From the NCBI GenBank assembly GCA_013361335.1, contig JABFYH010000179.1, positions 1 through 56,080 of the forward strand: DNA of 56,080 nucleotides. Direction: 5' to 3'. The translations under genes were made by a program, and so were the position numbers. The notes under the pieces are model-generated. The model made no database searches. It saw nothing but the letters and a program-made list of their open reading frames with translations, and was not told the origin of the DNA. Of the stretch, positions 1 to 7,648 are shown piece by piece. Every line of letters starts with the position of its first letter. The stretch's first letter is position 1. Source of the stretch: Gemmatimonadaceae bacterium. Lineage in GTDB: Bacteria > Gemmatimonadota > Gemmatimonadetes > Gemmatimonadales > Gemmatimonadaceae.

Positions 1-30
1 GCGTTGCCGTTGTTCGCGTTGCCGTTGTTC
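1..30. repeat. 15-bp tandem repeat coding Asn/Gly-rich tail
   Basis: The unit GCGTTGCCGTTGTTC occurs twice back to back (1-15, 16-30) and a degenerate continuation follows. On the minus strand it encodes an Asn-Gly-Asn-Ala-Asn type repeat at the end of the partial lipoprotein. It touches the window edge, so the copy number is unknown. Confidence 0.7.
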
Positions 31-992
31 GCGACGTTGCCACCGGCGTTGTTGTCCTTCCCGCCGTTGCCGTTGGCTGCACCGGTTCCGGTGCCATTCC
101 CAGGACGGGTGTCGGCCACGTTACCGCCGGTGGTCGGCGGAGCGTCGGGCGTCTGGGTCGGGCCCGGCACGCGGAAGATTCGCGCGACCCCGCCCGGCTC
201 CATCGGACGCGGCACCCGGCGTCCATTGGACGCCACCACCGAATCCGGACGCGATGGCGCCGGCACGTTGCGTCCCTGGCTCTGCCACGGGCACGCCGTG
301 CGATCGATCATCTCGTCGCGCGCGTACACCACCGAGCCATCCGGGCAGTAGATCTTGGCGATGCGCACCGTCACGACGGGGCGCGCGACGTCCATCACGT
401 ACACGTCCTCGCCCCAGTCCTCGTCCTTGCCCGGCGGCACGAAGCGACGCGAGAGCGCAGCCATCGTCTCGTAGGGATCCGCCGCCTGCGTCAGCCGGTA
501 GCCCAGCATCGCGGCGAGGGCCCGGTCGTCGAAGGCGCTGGGAGTGAGCCGCAGCGGACGCTCCGACGCCACGGCGTAGACGTGATGGACCACCGGCGGG
601 CCACGACGGCGGCCGCGCGCGTCGCGCGCATCGTCGTCCATCAGGCCGCGCTCCGACCGCCACGACACGTTCAACCAGTTCGAGCCCGTGAGCGCGAACT
701 GCCGCTGAACCGGCGACGTCGGATACACGAGCGTCACGCCGCGGTTCGGCACGATCTCGAACACCGCGAGGTAGGCAGGCTGGTTCGTGCTCACCAGTAC
801 CTGGCGGTCGTCCACGCGAACGATCGTGACCCCGACCGGGGGCATCGGCGCAGGGATGACCCGGGCCGGCGGGGCGGTGGGCGCAGGGACTGGCGTGGTC
901 GTCGACGCCGGAACCGGCACGTAGACGACCCGGGTGCCGGACGCGCACGCGACCAGCAGCGTTCCGGCGAGGATGGCGATGGGTGTACGCAT
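1..992 (-). CDS. DUF4384-like lipoprotein, C-terminus cut by window edge
   Basis: About 330 codons are visible and the frame stays open to the left edge, so the C-terminus is missing. The start is the ATG at 990-992; the protein opens with a short hydrophobic signal ending in the lipobox LVAC (Cys16), so an exported lipoprotein is predicted. A Thr/Pro-rich linker is followed at about residues 50-110 by a segment resembling DUF4384 (VLVSTNQPAYLAVFEIV, then TLVYPTSP), a fold often found on surface proteins beside kinase domains. The far C-terminus becomes Asn/Gly-rich low complexity. No enzymatic motif was seen. The molecular role is unknown; the lipoprotein call is firm and the domain call is moderate. 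Confidence 0.75.
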   Translation of the reverse strand, partial: MRTPIAILAGTLLVACASGTRVVYVPVPASTTTPVPAPTAPPARVIPAPMPPVGVTIVRVDDRQVLVSTNQPAYLAVFEIVPNRGVTLVYPTSPVQRQFALTGSNWLNVSWRSERGLMDDDARDARGRRRGPPVVHHVYAVASERPLRLTPSAFDDRALAAMLGYRLTQAADPYETMAALSRRFVPPGKDEDWGEDVYVMDVARPVVTVRIAKIYCPDGSVVYARDEMIDRTACPWQSQGRNVPAPSRPDSVVASNGRRVPRPMEPGGVARIFRVPGPTQTPDAPPTTGGNVADTRPGNGTGTGAANGNGGKDNNAGGNVANNGNANNGN

Positions 993-1303
993 GAGACCTT
1001 CCAATAGGGGGTTCACTGCGACAGTGCGGATGTGTCCGCTAAGAGCAATCGGTGCTCCACCCCGCTGGCTCATGCAAGTGCAGGAATGTCAACCATTTGG
1101 AAATAGTCCCGCACCGGGACGGACGTCACCTTCCACGGATGAGGACGATTCGCGTCTCCCCGGCGGCACATTTCCTGGCTCCGGCAGCCCCGTCGACCAG
1201 GTTTGTGATCATGGCGAGCTTCCGCCCGCTCACGTCGATCCATCTGCCCCTGCTGCTGCGCGACCCCGACGTCACCCCGATCCGGACCGACCCGGATCGG
1301 CCG
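993..1303. other. Intergenic region upstream of the edge lipoprotein
   Basis: No convincing coding frame was found. On the minus strand a TTGACA hexamer (1087-1092) could be a -35 element for the lipoprotein starting at 992, but no acceptable -10 lies 16-18 bp from it. Nothing else is recognised. Confidence 0.4.
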
Positions 1304-2023
1304 CTACGGGATGGCCGTCCGGACCGGGTTGTATTTGACCCCGAGCATGAGGCGGTACGACGTCAGCGCGAAGCTCGGCACGGCCGACGCTCCGGTGAAG
1401 TCGCGCGACGTCAGGTGGCTCCGTAGCAGCGACGCACCGCCCGTCAACGAGAAGGTGTACGTCAGGGCGTACTCCATTCCCACACCGGCGATGCCGCCGA
1501 ATCCGCGACTGTAACGGACGCCGCCACTCCCCACCGGGGTGTAGTAGCTGTTGTCGACGAACGAGCCCAGGCCGGCGTCGAAGGCGGAGACATAGCCGAC
1601 GCGAAGGTCGACGAAGGGATACAGGCGGTGCTCCGAGCGCTCGGGTCCGAGCCGTGTGCCGATTTCCGCCGTCTGCACCGTCACCGGTCCGCCGAAGAGC
1701 GACGACGTTAGATCCATCGTTGCCGCGATATGCGGCGTGAGGCGGTACGAGGCGCGCGTTCCGGCACCGAACGACGTCCAGGTCGATGCGCGTCCGCCGC
1801 CCACGCCCCCCGAGGCGTCGATGCGGCTCACCATCGGATAGCTCTCGACCGACAGGTTCAACCGCCGGTAGGCAATCGCGCGGGCGATCGCGGCCGGCTG
1901 TGGCGAGAGGGGCACCGGCTCTCCGGGATGCCGTCCCCCGATGCGCGGCCGCGGCAGCCGCTGGGCGCCCGCAACCGCCGGCAGGAGCAGCACACCGATG
2001 GCGACGACGGTACGAACACGCAT
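1304..2023 (-). CDS. Outer-membrane beta-barrel protein
   Basis: A 239-residue protein with an N-terminal signal peptide ending near AVAGAQ, followed by a Pro/Arg linker and alternating amphipathic strands rich in Gly, Tyr and Ser (for example RASYRLTPHIAATMDL and FVDLRVGYVSAF). This is typical of small 8-10-stranded outer-membrane barrels. The ATG at 2021-2023 is preferred over an upstream in-frame codon because GGAGG lies just before it and the signal peptide starts there. The last residue is not Phe, unlike most barrels. No ligand or partner can be inferred. It lies between two other minus-strand genes but with gaps, so it is probably its own transcript. Confidence 0.7.
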   Translation of the reverse strand: MRVRTVVAIGVLLLPAVAGAQRLPRPRIGGRHPGEPVPLSPQPAAIARAIAYRRLNLSVESYPMVSRIDASGGVGGGRASTWTSFGAGTRASYRLTPHIAATMDLTSSLFGGPVTVQTAEIGTRLGPERSEHRLYPFVDLRVGYVSAFDAGLGSFVDNSYYTPVGSGGVRYSRGFGGIAGVGMEYALTYTFSLTGGASLLRSHLTSRDFTGASAVPSFALTSYRLMLGVKYNPVRTAIP

Positions 2024-2123
2024 GATGACCTCCGGCCAAACGCTCACGTACTCGAGTGCGCGACCACCAGGATAGTCTTGTGTCGACCGCCGGGCACCGC
2101 AAGCTGCAGGCTGCGGCCGCTTG

Positions 2124-4355
2124 TCATCGGGACCTGGCCGCGGAGCGCCTGTCGTCAGCCGTGTCCGCTACTCCGCCGGCCAGCACCGTACGCATCTCCG
2201 CCAGCTCCGCCTCGATCTCCTCCCGCACCACCTCCAGCCGGCCGACCTCGTCCACCTCGGCGGGTGGCGGCGCTGTACCGAGCGCGACGAGCTGTGTCCA
2301 CAACCCGTGGAGGAGGCGCAGCACGCGCCCTCGGTGCGCCGAGAGCATCTCGCACCGCACGCGCATCCGCTGCACGATCTCCTGCTGCGCACGCAGGAGG
2401 TCGACGAGCGCTCGCGTCTCGTCCGAGCCATGCCGCGCCCCCTCGAGGGCGGCAAGCTGCGCGGCGATCCGGTCGCTCTCGGCGATGCTGCTGCCCATCG
2501 AGAGCGCGCCCATCTCCTCGTCGCACCGCGCCAGCTCCGCGACCAGCTGTCGGGCTGATTCCGCCGCGCGCTGCGCTGGACCACGCGTCGCCTCGTCGAG
2601 ATGCATGACGGCATCGGCGATCGCGCGACTGTAGTCGTCCGGCCTGTCGCGCTCCGGAGGACGCACCCCGCCGTGCGCCGGCGCGACGAGACGCCGCAGC
2701 GCCGGAGTGTTCCAGCCCGCGGATGGCGCCGTGGCTCCGAACATCAGCCGCGTCGTGTCGGTCCATGCCAGCCCGCGATGTCGTGCCCAGAGCGTCACCA
2801 TTCCCACCACGGCGACCACCCCGGCGACGAGCGCCGCTTCCGTGGCGCCGAACCACCCGACCCCGGCGCCGGTGACGGCTTCCACCCACTGCCGCGTGAG
2901 AATCAATGCCGGCAGTGCGATGATGAACGCGCTCACCGCGCTGCGTACCAGTCGCGCACGCCAGGGGAGGCGCCGCCACAGGTCGCTCGGCCGACGAAGA
3001 CTGCGTGGCCACCACATGCCCCACCATTCGGGGGGCCAGAAGGCGACACGGGCGAGCTGGGAGAGGGGTGTGCCGCCACCGGCCACGTTCCACAGGTGCA
3101 TCACGAGACCCACGGGAACGAGCAGCCCGATGAACACCAGCAGCGCACGGTCGGCGGAGGAGCGGAAGGGACTCGCCGCGAGCGTCAGCCAGAGCCCCAC
3201 CCAGAGCACCGCGTATGGCCCGAACGACGGCAGGTCGCGCGCGGGCGTGGGCACCACGGTTCCCGTCTCGTCGAGGAGCAGCAGCGCATCGTGCAGTGCG
3301 TGCGCGCTCGCCCACCGGTGCGAGGGCTCTCGGGCCAGGCAGCGCATCAGCACCGCAGCCAGGTCGGCGGGCACGTCGGGCGCGACCTGGCGGACATCGG
3401 GTGGGTCGCCACTCATGCGGCGGACCATCGTCGCACGGTCCGACACCCCGGCAAAGGGCTCGCGCCCGCTCAGCATCGCGTACGCGACCGCGCCGAGCGA
3501 GTACAGGTCGCTGCGCGCATCCACCTCTGCCGCGCCGGCGGCCTGCTCGGGCGACATGAAGCTAGGCGTGCCGACGATCATGCCCGTCGCCGTCAGGCTG
3601 TCCTCGCCCCCCTGCACCTTGGCGATCCCGAAGTCCGCGAGCACCGCGCGCCCCGACTCATCGTCGATGAGGATGTTGGCAGGTTTGATGTCGCGGTGGA
3701 CGACACCACTCCGGTGTGCACAGTCGAGGGCATCGGTCAGCTCGATCAGCATCCGGTACACCTCGCCGCTTGGGAGCCGTCGTTCGATTCGCAGCCGCTC
3801 GGCCAGCGTCACGCCGCGGACGTATCCCATCACGAAGTACCAGATCCCACCCACCTCGCCGAAGGTGTGCAGCGGCACGATGCCGGGATGTGAGAGCTGC
3901 GCCGCCACGCGCGCCTCGCGGCGAAACCGCTCGCGTCCTGCCTGTGCCTCGGCGAGCTCCGGACGCAGCACCTTGATCGCGACGAATCGCTCGAGGGTGC
4001 GCTCGCGTGCGAGGTAGACCGTGCCCATCCCGCCATGCCCCAGCGGACGCACGATCTCGTATTGCTGGCCGAGCGCCGCGTCGAGCGTGGCGCGCAGCGC
4101 TGCATCGTGATCCGGCGTGTCAACATGAGGCGACCGGGCGTCGGGAATGACGGCCTGGCGCGCCGCCGCAATGGCCTGTCGCGCACCGGGAAGGCTCTCG
4201 CTCCCCTCCGCGGCGCGGAGCAGCGACGACACCTCCTCACGCAACCGGGTGTCGCTTCCGCACGCGTGGGCAACGAACGCCTCTCGCTCGTCCGGTGGCT
4301 GCGCGCTCGCTTCGGCGAAGATGGCTTTCACCTTGATCCACCGCTCCGGCGTCAC
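2124..4355 (-). CDS. PknB-type serine/threonine protein kinase with membrane segments
   Basis: A 743-residue membrane kinase. A kinase domain (about residues 98-360) has the glycine loop GHGGMGTVY (106-114), catalytic Lys in VAIK (128), HRDIKPAN (220-227), DFG (241-243) and SPE (268-270), so all catalytic residues are present. It is followed by four hydrophobic segments between about 378 and 560, and a C-terminal region rich in Glu, Arg and Ala that is probably coiled coil. The start is a GTG overlapping the stop of the sigma gene by four bases (GTGA), implying translational coupling. The first 90 residues match the DUF-like helical preface often seen in ECF-linked kinases of Gemmatimonadota and Acidobacteriota. 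It probably phosphorylates the sigma factor or its targets; that is inference. Confidence 0.9.
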   Translation of the reverse strand: MTPERWIKVKAIFAEASAQPPDEREAFVAHACGSDTRLREEVSSLLRAAEGSESLPGARQAIAAARQAVIPDARSPHVDTPDHDAALRATLDAALGQQYEIVRPLGHGGMGTVYLARERTLERFVAIKVLRPELAEAQAGRERFRREARVAAQLSHPGIVPLHTFGEVGGIWYFVMGYVRGVTLAERLRIERRLPSGEVYRMLIELTDALDCAHRSGVVHRDIKPANILIDDESGRAVLADFGIAKVQGGEDSLTATGMIVGTPSFMSPEQAAGAAEVDARSDLYSLGAVAYAMLSGREPFAGVSDRATMVRRMSGDPPDVRQVAPDVPADLAAVLMRCLAREPSHRWASAHALHDALLLLDETGTVVPTPARDLPSFGPYAVLWVGLWLTLAASPFRSSADRALLVFIGLLVPVGLVMHLWNVAGGGTPLSQLARVAFWPPEWWGMWWPRSLRRPSDLWRRLPWRARLVRSAVSAFIIALPALILTRQWVEAVTGAGVGWFGATEAALVAGVVAVVGMVTLWARHRGLAWTDTTRLMFGATAPSAGWNTPALRRLVAPAHGGVRPPERDRPDDYSRAIADAVMHLDEATRGPAQRAAESARQLVAELARCDEEMGALSMGSSIAESDRIAAQLAALEGARHGSDETRALVDLLRAQQEIVQRMRVRCEMLSAHRGRVLRLLHGLWTQLVALGTAPPPAEVDEVGRLEVVREEIEAELAEMRTVLAGGVADTADDRRSAARSR

Positions 4356-4951
4356 GGCTCTCCGAGCTCGCGCCGCAGCCAGGCCCGGGCCACCGCCCAC
4401 TCCCGCTTGACGGTGGCGGGGGAGACGCCGAGTGCCTCGGCTGTGTCCTCGATGCCGAGTCCAGCGAAGTAGCGTAGCTCGACGAGGCGTGCCTGGTCCG
4501 GATCCAGGGCGGCGAGGCGCTCGAGCGCATCGTGCAGCGCGAGCACGTCGAGGTCCCTGTCCTCCCCTGCCGCGGCGCCGAGGCCGGCAAGGCTCACACG
4601 CTGGAACGCGCCGCCGCGCTTGTCGGCGAGCCGCGCCCGTGCGTGATCCACCAACACGCGCCGCATCATCTGCGCGGCCACGCCGTAGAAGTGCGCGCGA
4701 TTGCGCCACTCGACCCGGCGCTGGTCCACGAGGCGCAGGTAGGCCTCGTGCACGACGGCCGTGGCCTGAAGGGTGTGCGCGTCCCCTTCGCGGCGCATGG
4801 CGCGGGCCGCCTGACCGTGCAGCTCGTCGTAGATCGCGGCCAGCAGCCTCTCGCCCGCGCGAGCGTCTCCGCCGCTCCACGCGAGGAGGAGCCCGGTGAC
4901 ATCCGGCGGCGTGGGTGGCGAAGCGGAGTCGTCGGAGGCAAGCGGCATCAT
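4352..4951 (-). CDS. ECF-type RNA polymerase sigma factor, kinase-linked
   Basis: A 199-residue sigma-70-family protein. Region 2 is near residues 25-95, with VVHEAYLRLVDQ and FYGVAAQMMRRVLVDHARA. Region 4 is at the C-terminus, with RYFAGLGIEDTAEALGVS and TVKREW as the helix-turn-helix. The length and motifs fit the sigma group (TIGR02999-like) usually encoded next to Ser/Thr kinases rather than next to an anti-sigma gene. Two ATG codons (4951 and 4948) are equivalent starts. Its stop overlaps the kinase start. No anti-sigma gene is nearby, so control by the kinase is the natural hypothesis. Confidence 0.88.
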   Translation of the reverse strand: MMPLASDDSASPPTPPDVTGLLLAWSGGDARAGERLLAAIYDELHGQAARAMRREGDAHTLQATAVVHEAYLRLVDQRRVEWRNRAHFYGVAAQMMRRVLVDHARARLADKRGGAFQRVSLAGLGAAAGEDRDLDVLALHDALERLAALDPDQARLVELRYFAGLGIEDTAEALGVSPATVKREWAVARAWLRRELGEP

Positions 4952-5304
4952 GGGCACCGGGGAATGACCGCGACCGGCCGTGCGCCGCCGGCCGACGTTA
5001 GGCGCGGTCGACGGGAGCGTCAAGGCACGCCGACGATACCCCGGAGCCATGCATCTCGAGCCGGTTTACTGGTGGTCCGCGCGTTCAGGGTGACGCCGCA
5101 GGACCGTGATCGACTGCGGCCGGCGGACGTCGCCACTCATGCCGCGTGCTCGAAGTGGGGTGTGTCCGCGGGATCGCGCTGCCGGTGCTCGCCGAGCGGT
5201 TGCGCCCGTCGTCGGTCGGGGCCAATGTAGGGGTGGCAGCTTGCCGCGCGCCGTCGCCCGGGCGTCGGGCGGTCGTCGTCATGCGTGTCTTTCCGGAGTG
5301 TCTC
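4952..5304. other. Divergent intergenic region
   Basis: This non-coding stretch separates the minus-strand sigma/kinase operon from the plus-strand lipoprotein. Apart from the possible sigma promoter at 4995-5023 nothing was recognised; an in-frame upstream extension of the lipoprotein exists but lacks coding character. Confidence 0.5.
4995..5023 (-). promoter_or_regulatory. Possible promoter of the sigma/kinase operon
   Basis: On the minus strand TTGACG (5018-5023) is separated by 17 bp from TAACGT (4995-5000), about 45 bp before the sigma start. The -35 and spacing are good and the -10 is weak. Confidence 0.4.
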
Positions 5305-6066
5305 ATGTCGTATTCATCATCACGCCTTCTCCGCGCCGCGGTCGCGGCGGTTCTGGCGTTGGCCGGCGCCTGCTCCGATTCCACCGGACCGTCCAACGTT
5401 CAGCCGGCAGAGCTGAACGACGTGCTCGCCGAGCTGCAGCCGTCGTCGCTGGGATCGGCCGTCGACGCCTTCTCGCCGCTTCCGGTGCCCGGCTTCAGCG
5501 CGCTCGTGCCATCGTCCTGCAGCTATGACGGGGCGTCGAAGAGCTTCGTCTGCCCGAACGTCACCATCAGTGGCATCACGGCGTCGCGCAGCTTCAGTCT
5601 GTTCGATGCCAACGGGATGCCACAGGCGACGTTCGACCGCACCGCCACCGCGGCCGTGGCGTTGAAGACGACTCTCGCCGGCACCATCACGAGTGGTGGA
5701 GCGACGGTGACGATCGATGAGCGGCAGGACGTGACGCTGAGTGGGCTGCTCACCGGCATCCATACGCTGAACGGGACGTCGCTGAGCCACGTGACCGGCA
5801 GCATCGGCACCGGTGCCGCATCGATTCCGCTCAGCACGACGGTCTCGACGACGATCACCAATCTGGTGCTTCCCCGTTCGTCCACCGGCAATCAATGGCC
5901 GCAGTCGGGCACCATCGCCGCGACCATCACGGATACCGACTCCGAGCCGATGAGCGTCACCATCACCTTCAACGGCAAGAGCAAGGCGACGATGACGGTG
6001 ACGATGGGCGGGCTCACGACGACCTCCACGATCGACCTGACGAACCCGTTCCCGGTCCGCGGCTGA
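5305..6066 (+). CDS. Hypothetical lipoprotein, Thr/Ser-rich
   Basis: A 253-residue exported protein. The ATG at 5305 follows GGAG at a good distance and begins a signal peptide ending LALAGACSD, with Cys23 as the likely lipidated residue; STGP after the Cys is a common Gemmatimonadota lipoprotein start. The remainder is Thr/Ser/Gly-rich with short beta-strand repeats (TITSGGATVTI, MTVTMGGLTTTSTI) and two Cys residues (SSCSYD and FVCPN) that could form a disulfide. No known domain was recognised. It is transcribed away from the sigma/kinase operon and may be a target of that sigma factor, which is speculation. Confidence 0.75.
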   Translation: MSYSSSRLLRAAVAAVLALAGACSDSTGPSNVQPAELNDVLAELQPSSLGSAVDAFSPLPVPGFSALVPSSCSYDGASKSFVCPNVTISGITASRSFSLFDANGMPQATFDRTATAAVALKTTLAGTITSGGATVTIDERQDVTLSGLLTGIHTLNGTSLSHVTGSIGTGAASIPLSTTVSTTITNLVLPRSSTGNQWPQSGTIAATITDTDSEPMSVTITFNGKSKATMTVTMGGLTTTSTIDLTNPFPVRG

Positions 6067-6134
6067 CCGCAGGCCGTTCCTCTTCGGCCCGCCGCTTGCT
6101 CCGGGGGTGAGCGTCATCATCCCGGACTGGTCCG

Positions 6135-7019
6135 ATGTGGTTGTTCGTCAAGATCCTCGCCGCTGCCGTCATCTACGGCACGGCGATCGAGCCGCGCATC
6201 CTCCTGCGTGAGGATCACATGGCGCCCATCCCCGCGCTCCCTGCGGTGTGGGAAGGCAAGCAGGTCGCGGTGTTCGCCGACCTTCAGATCGGCATGTGGT
6301 GGGCGAACACCGACGCCGTGCGGCGCGCTGTCGCGAAGACGGTGCAGCTCAAGCCCGCCTTCGTGCTGATCGCCGGCGACTTCGTGTACAAGGCCGAGCA
6401 CGAGGTCGATCCGCTCATGCAGGAGGTCCTCGGCCTGCTCCAGCCACTGATCGATGCCAGGATTCCCACCTACGCCGTGCTCGGGAATCACGACTACGAG
6501 CTGATGAACGAAGGCTCGCGCAAGGAGACGCAGGTGGCGCGACGCGTGCGCTTCGCTCTCGACAGCGCCGGCATTCACATGATGGACAACAAGGCGGTGG
6601 CCGTGTGGGCGCCTGGCGCCGACTCCGCCGCTTCCGGCGCGCTGTACATCGTCGGCGTCGGCGACAAGTGGGCCCGCAACGACTCCGCCGCTGCGGTGCT
6701 GGCGCGGATCCCCGCCGGCGCGCCGCGCATCGTGTTCATGCACGACCCCGATTCGTACGCGCAGATTCCGGCCAATCAGGCACCCGTCGCCGTCGCCGCG
6801 CACACGCACGGCATGCAGCTCGGCATTCCCTGGGTGTCGGACTGGCTCTGGCGCACGCAGTTCAGCGACGAAGGCTCGGGTGTCGCCGGCTGGGTGGACG
6901 ACTACGGACAGCCGGGCAATCGTCTCTACATCAATCGCGGCATCGGGTTCAGCATTCTGCCGATCCGTATCAACGCTTTCCCCGAGCTCACGGTCTTCAC
7001 ATTGACGAAGGCGCCGTAG
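6135..7019 (+). CDS. Metallophosphoesterase with atypical first metal motif
   Basis: A 294-residue calcineurin-like phosphoesterase resembling the YkuE/YaeI type, starting with one hydrophobic segment that probably anchors it in the membrane. Metal motifs appear in order: FADLQIG (Asp49-Leu-Gln51), GDF (81-83), GNHDYE (117-122), MHDP (His203) and HTHG (223-226). The first motif is normally D-x-H; here the His is replaced by Gln, while all later metal ligands are kept. Family members hydrolyse phosphodiester or lipid-phosphate bonds at a two-metal centre; the substrate is unknown. The start is an ATG without a clear ribosome-binding site. It lies 68 bp after the lipoprotein gene. Confidence 0.82.
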   Translation: MWLFVKILAAAVIYGTAIEPRILLREDHMAPIPALPAVWEGKQVAVFADLQIGMWWANTDAVRRAVAKTVQLKPAFVLIAGDFVYKAEHEVDPLMQEVLGLLQPLIDARIPTYAVLGNHDYELMNEGSRKETQVARRVRFALDSAGIHMMDNKAVAVWAPGADSAASGALYIVGVGDKWARNDSAAAVLARIPAGAPRIVFMHDPDSYAQIPANQAPVAVAAHTHGMQLGIPWVSDWLWRTQFSDEGSGVAGWVDDYGQPGNRLYINRGIGFSILPIRINAFPELTVFTLTKAP

Positions 7020-7179
7020 CGGCTGCACGACATGCCGCACGCCGCATCGGCGGACTCGGCGGCGGCCGGCGGTCCCACGCCGCAGCACGGGGTCGGCGCC
7101 TCCATGCCGGAGCTCGGCGAGTCCTAGATTCCGCCCCACGAATGATTACCTTCCTGCTCCCGCTACTGGAGCCCAGGGC

Positions 7180-7629
7180 ATGACCATCCGCAGGCAGCGT
7201 CGGGAAGACCCGGCGTACCTCACCGCGATGCGCGAAGCGAAGGAGCTGTTCGACGCCGAGATGGCGAAGAACAGCATGAAGGGGCGCGGCCGTCCCAAGA
7301 CCGTCGTCGCGGCAGCGCCCGCGGCGGCCGAGGTCGAGATCGACCATGAGGTGGTCGACGAGATCGCCGACCTCTCCGCCGACGACACCGACGCGGCCGA
7401 CGCGGCTGACACTGCCGGGGAAGCGGACATCGAGGACGTGGACATCGAAGAGGTGGCGCTGCCCCGCGCCACGAAGCGTGCGGCAAAGACGGCCGGCGCG
7501 TCGCGCGGCAACGGAAAGGCCGCGAAGTCGGCGGCCAAGGGGTCGGCCAAGGTACCCGTGCGTGCGGTGAAGAAGCCGGCGCCAAAAAAGAAGGCCGCCT
7601 CCGCAAAGAAGACGGCCCGCAAGCGCTAG
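7180..7629 (+). CDS. Small protein with histone-H1-like Lys/Ala tail
   Basis: A 149-residue hypothetical protein in three parts: a charged N-terminal helix (REDPAYLTAMREAKELF), an acidic middle rich in Asp/Ala/Glu, and a C-terminal tail rich in Lys, Ala and Pro (KKPAPKKKAASAKK). Such tails occur in nucleoid-binding, histone-H1-like proteins and in some ribosome-associated proteins, so nucleic-acid binding is plausible. No catalytic motif is present. Its stop lies 10 bp from the stop of the convergent Ig-like gene, inside a perfect inverted repeat. It is a real gene by codon use and its ATG start; the function is unknown. Confidence 0.7.
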   Translation: MTIRRQRREDPAYLTAMREAKELFDAEMAKNSMKGRGRPKTVVAAAPAAAEVEIDHEVVDEIADLSADDTDAADAADTAGEADIEDVDIEEVALPRATKRAAKTAGASRGNGKAAKSAAKGSAKVPVRAVKKPAPKKKAASAKKTARKR

Positions 7630-7648
7630 TCGATCCGGGCTAGCGCTT
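7621..7648. terminator. Shared convergent hairpin made of both stop regions
   Basis: AAGCGCTAG (7621-7629) pairs perfectly with CTAGCGCTT (7640-7648) across a 10-base loop. Both converging genes end Lys-Arg-stop with the same codons, so each arm is the 3' end of one coding sequence. There is no T-run, so termination efficiency is uncertain. Confidence 0.55.

Noticed and set aside
1087-1092. TTGACA as promoter of the edge lipoprotein.
   Set aside because: No suitable -10 at 16-18 bp; kept only as a remark in the gap entry.
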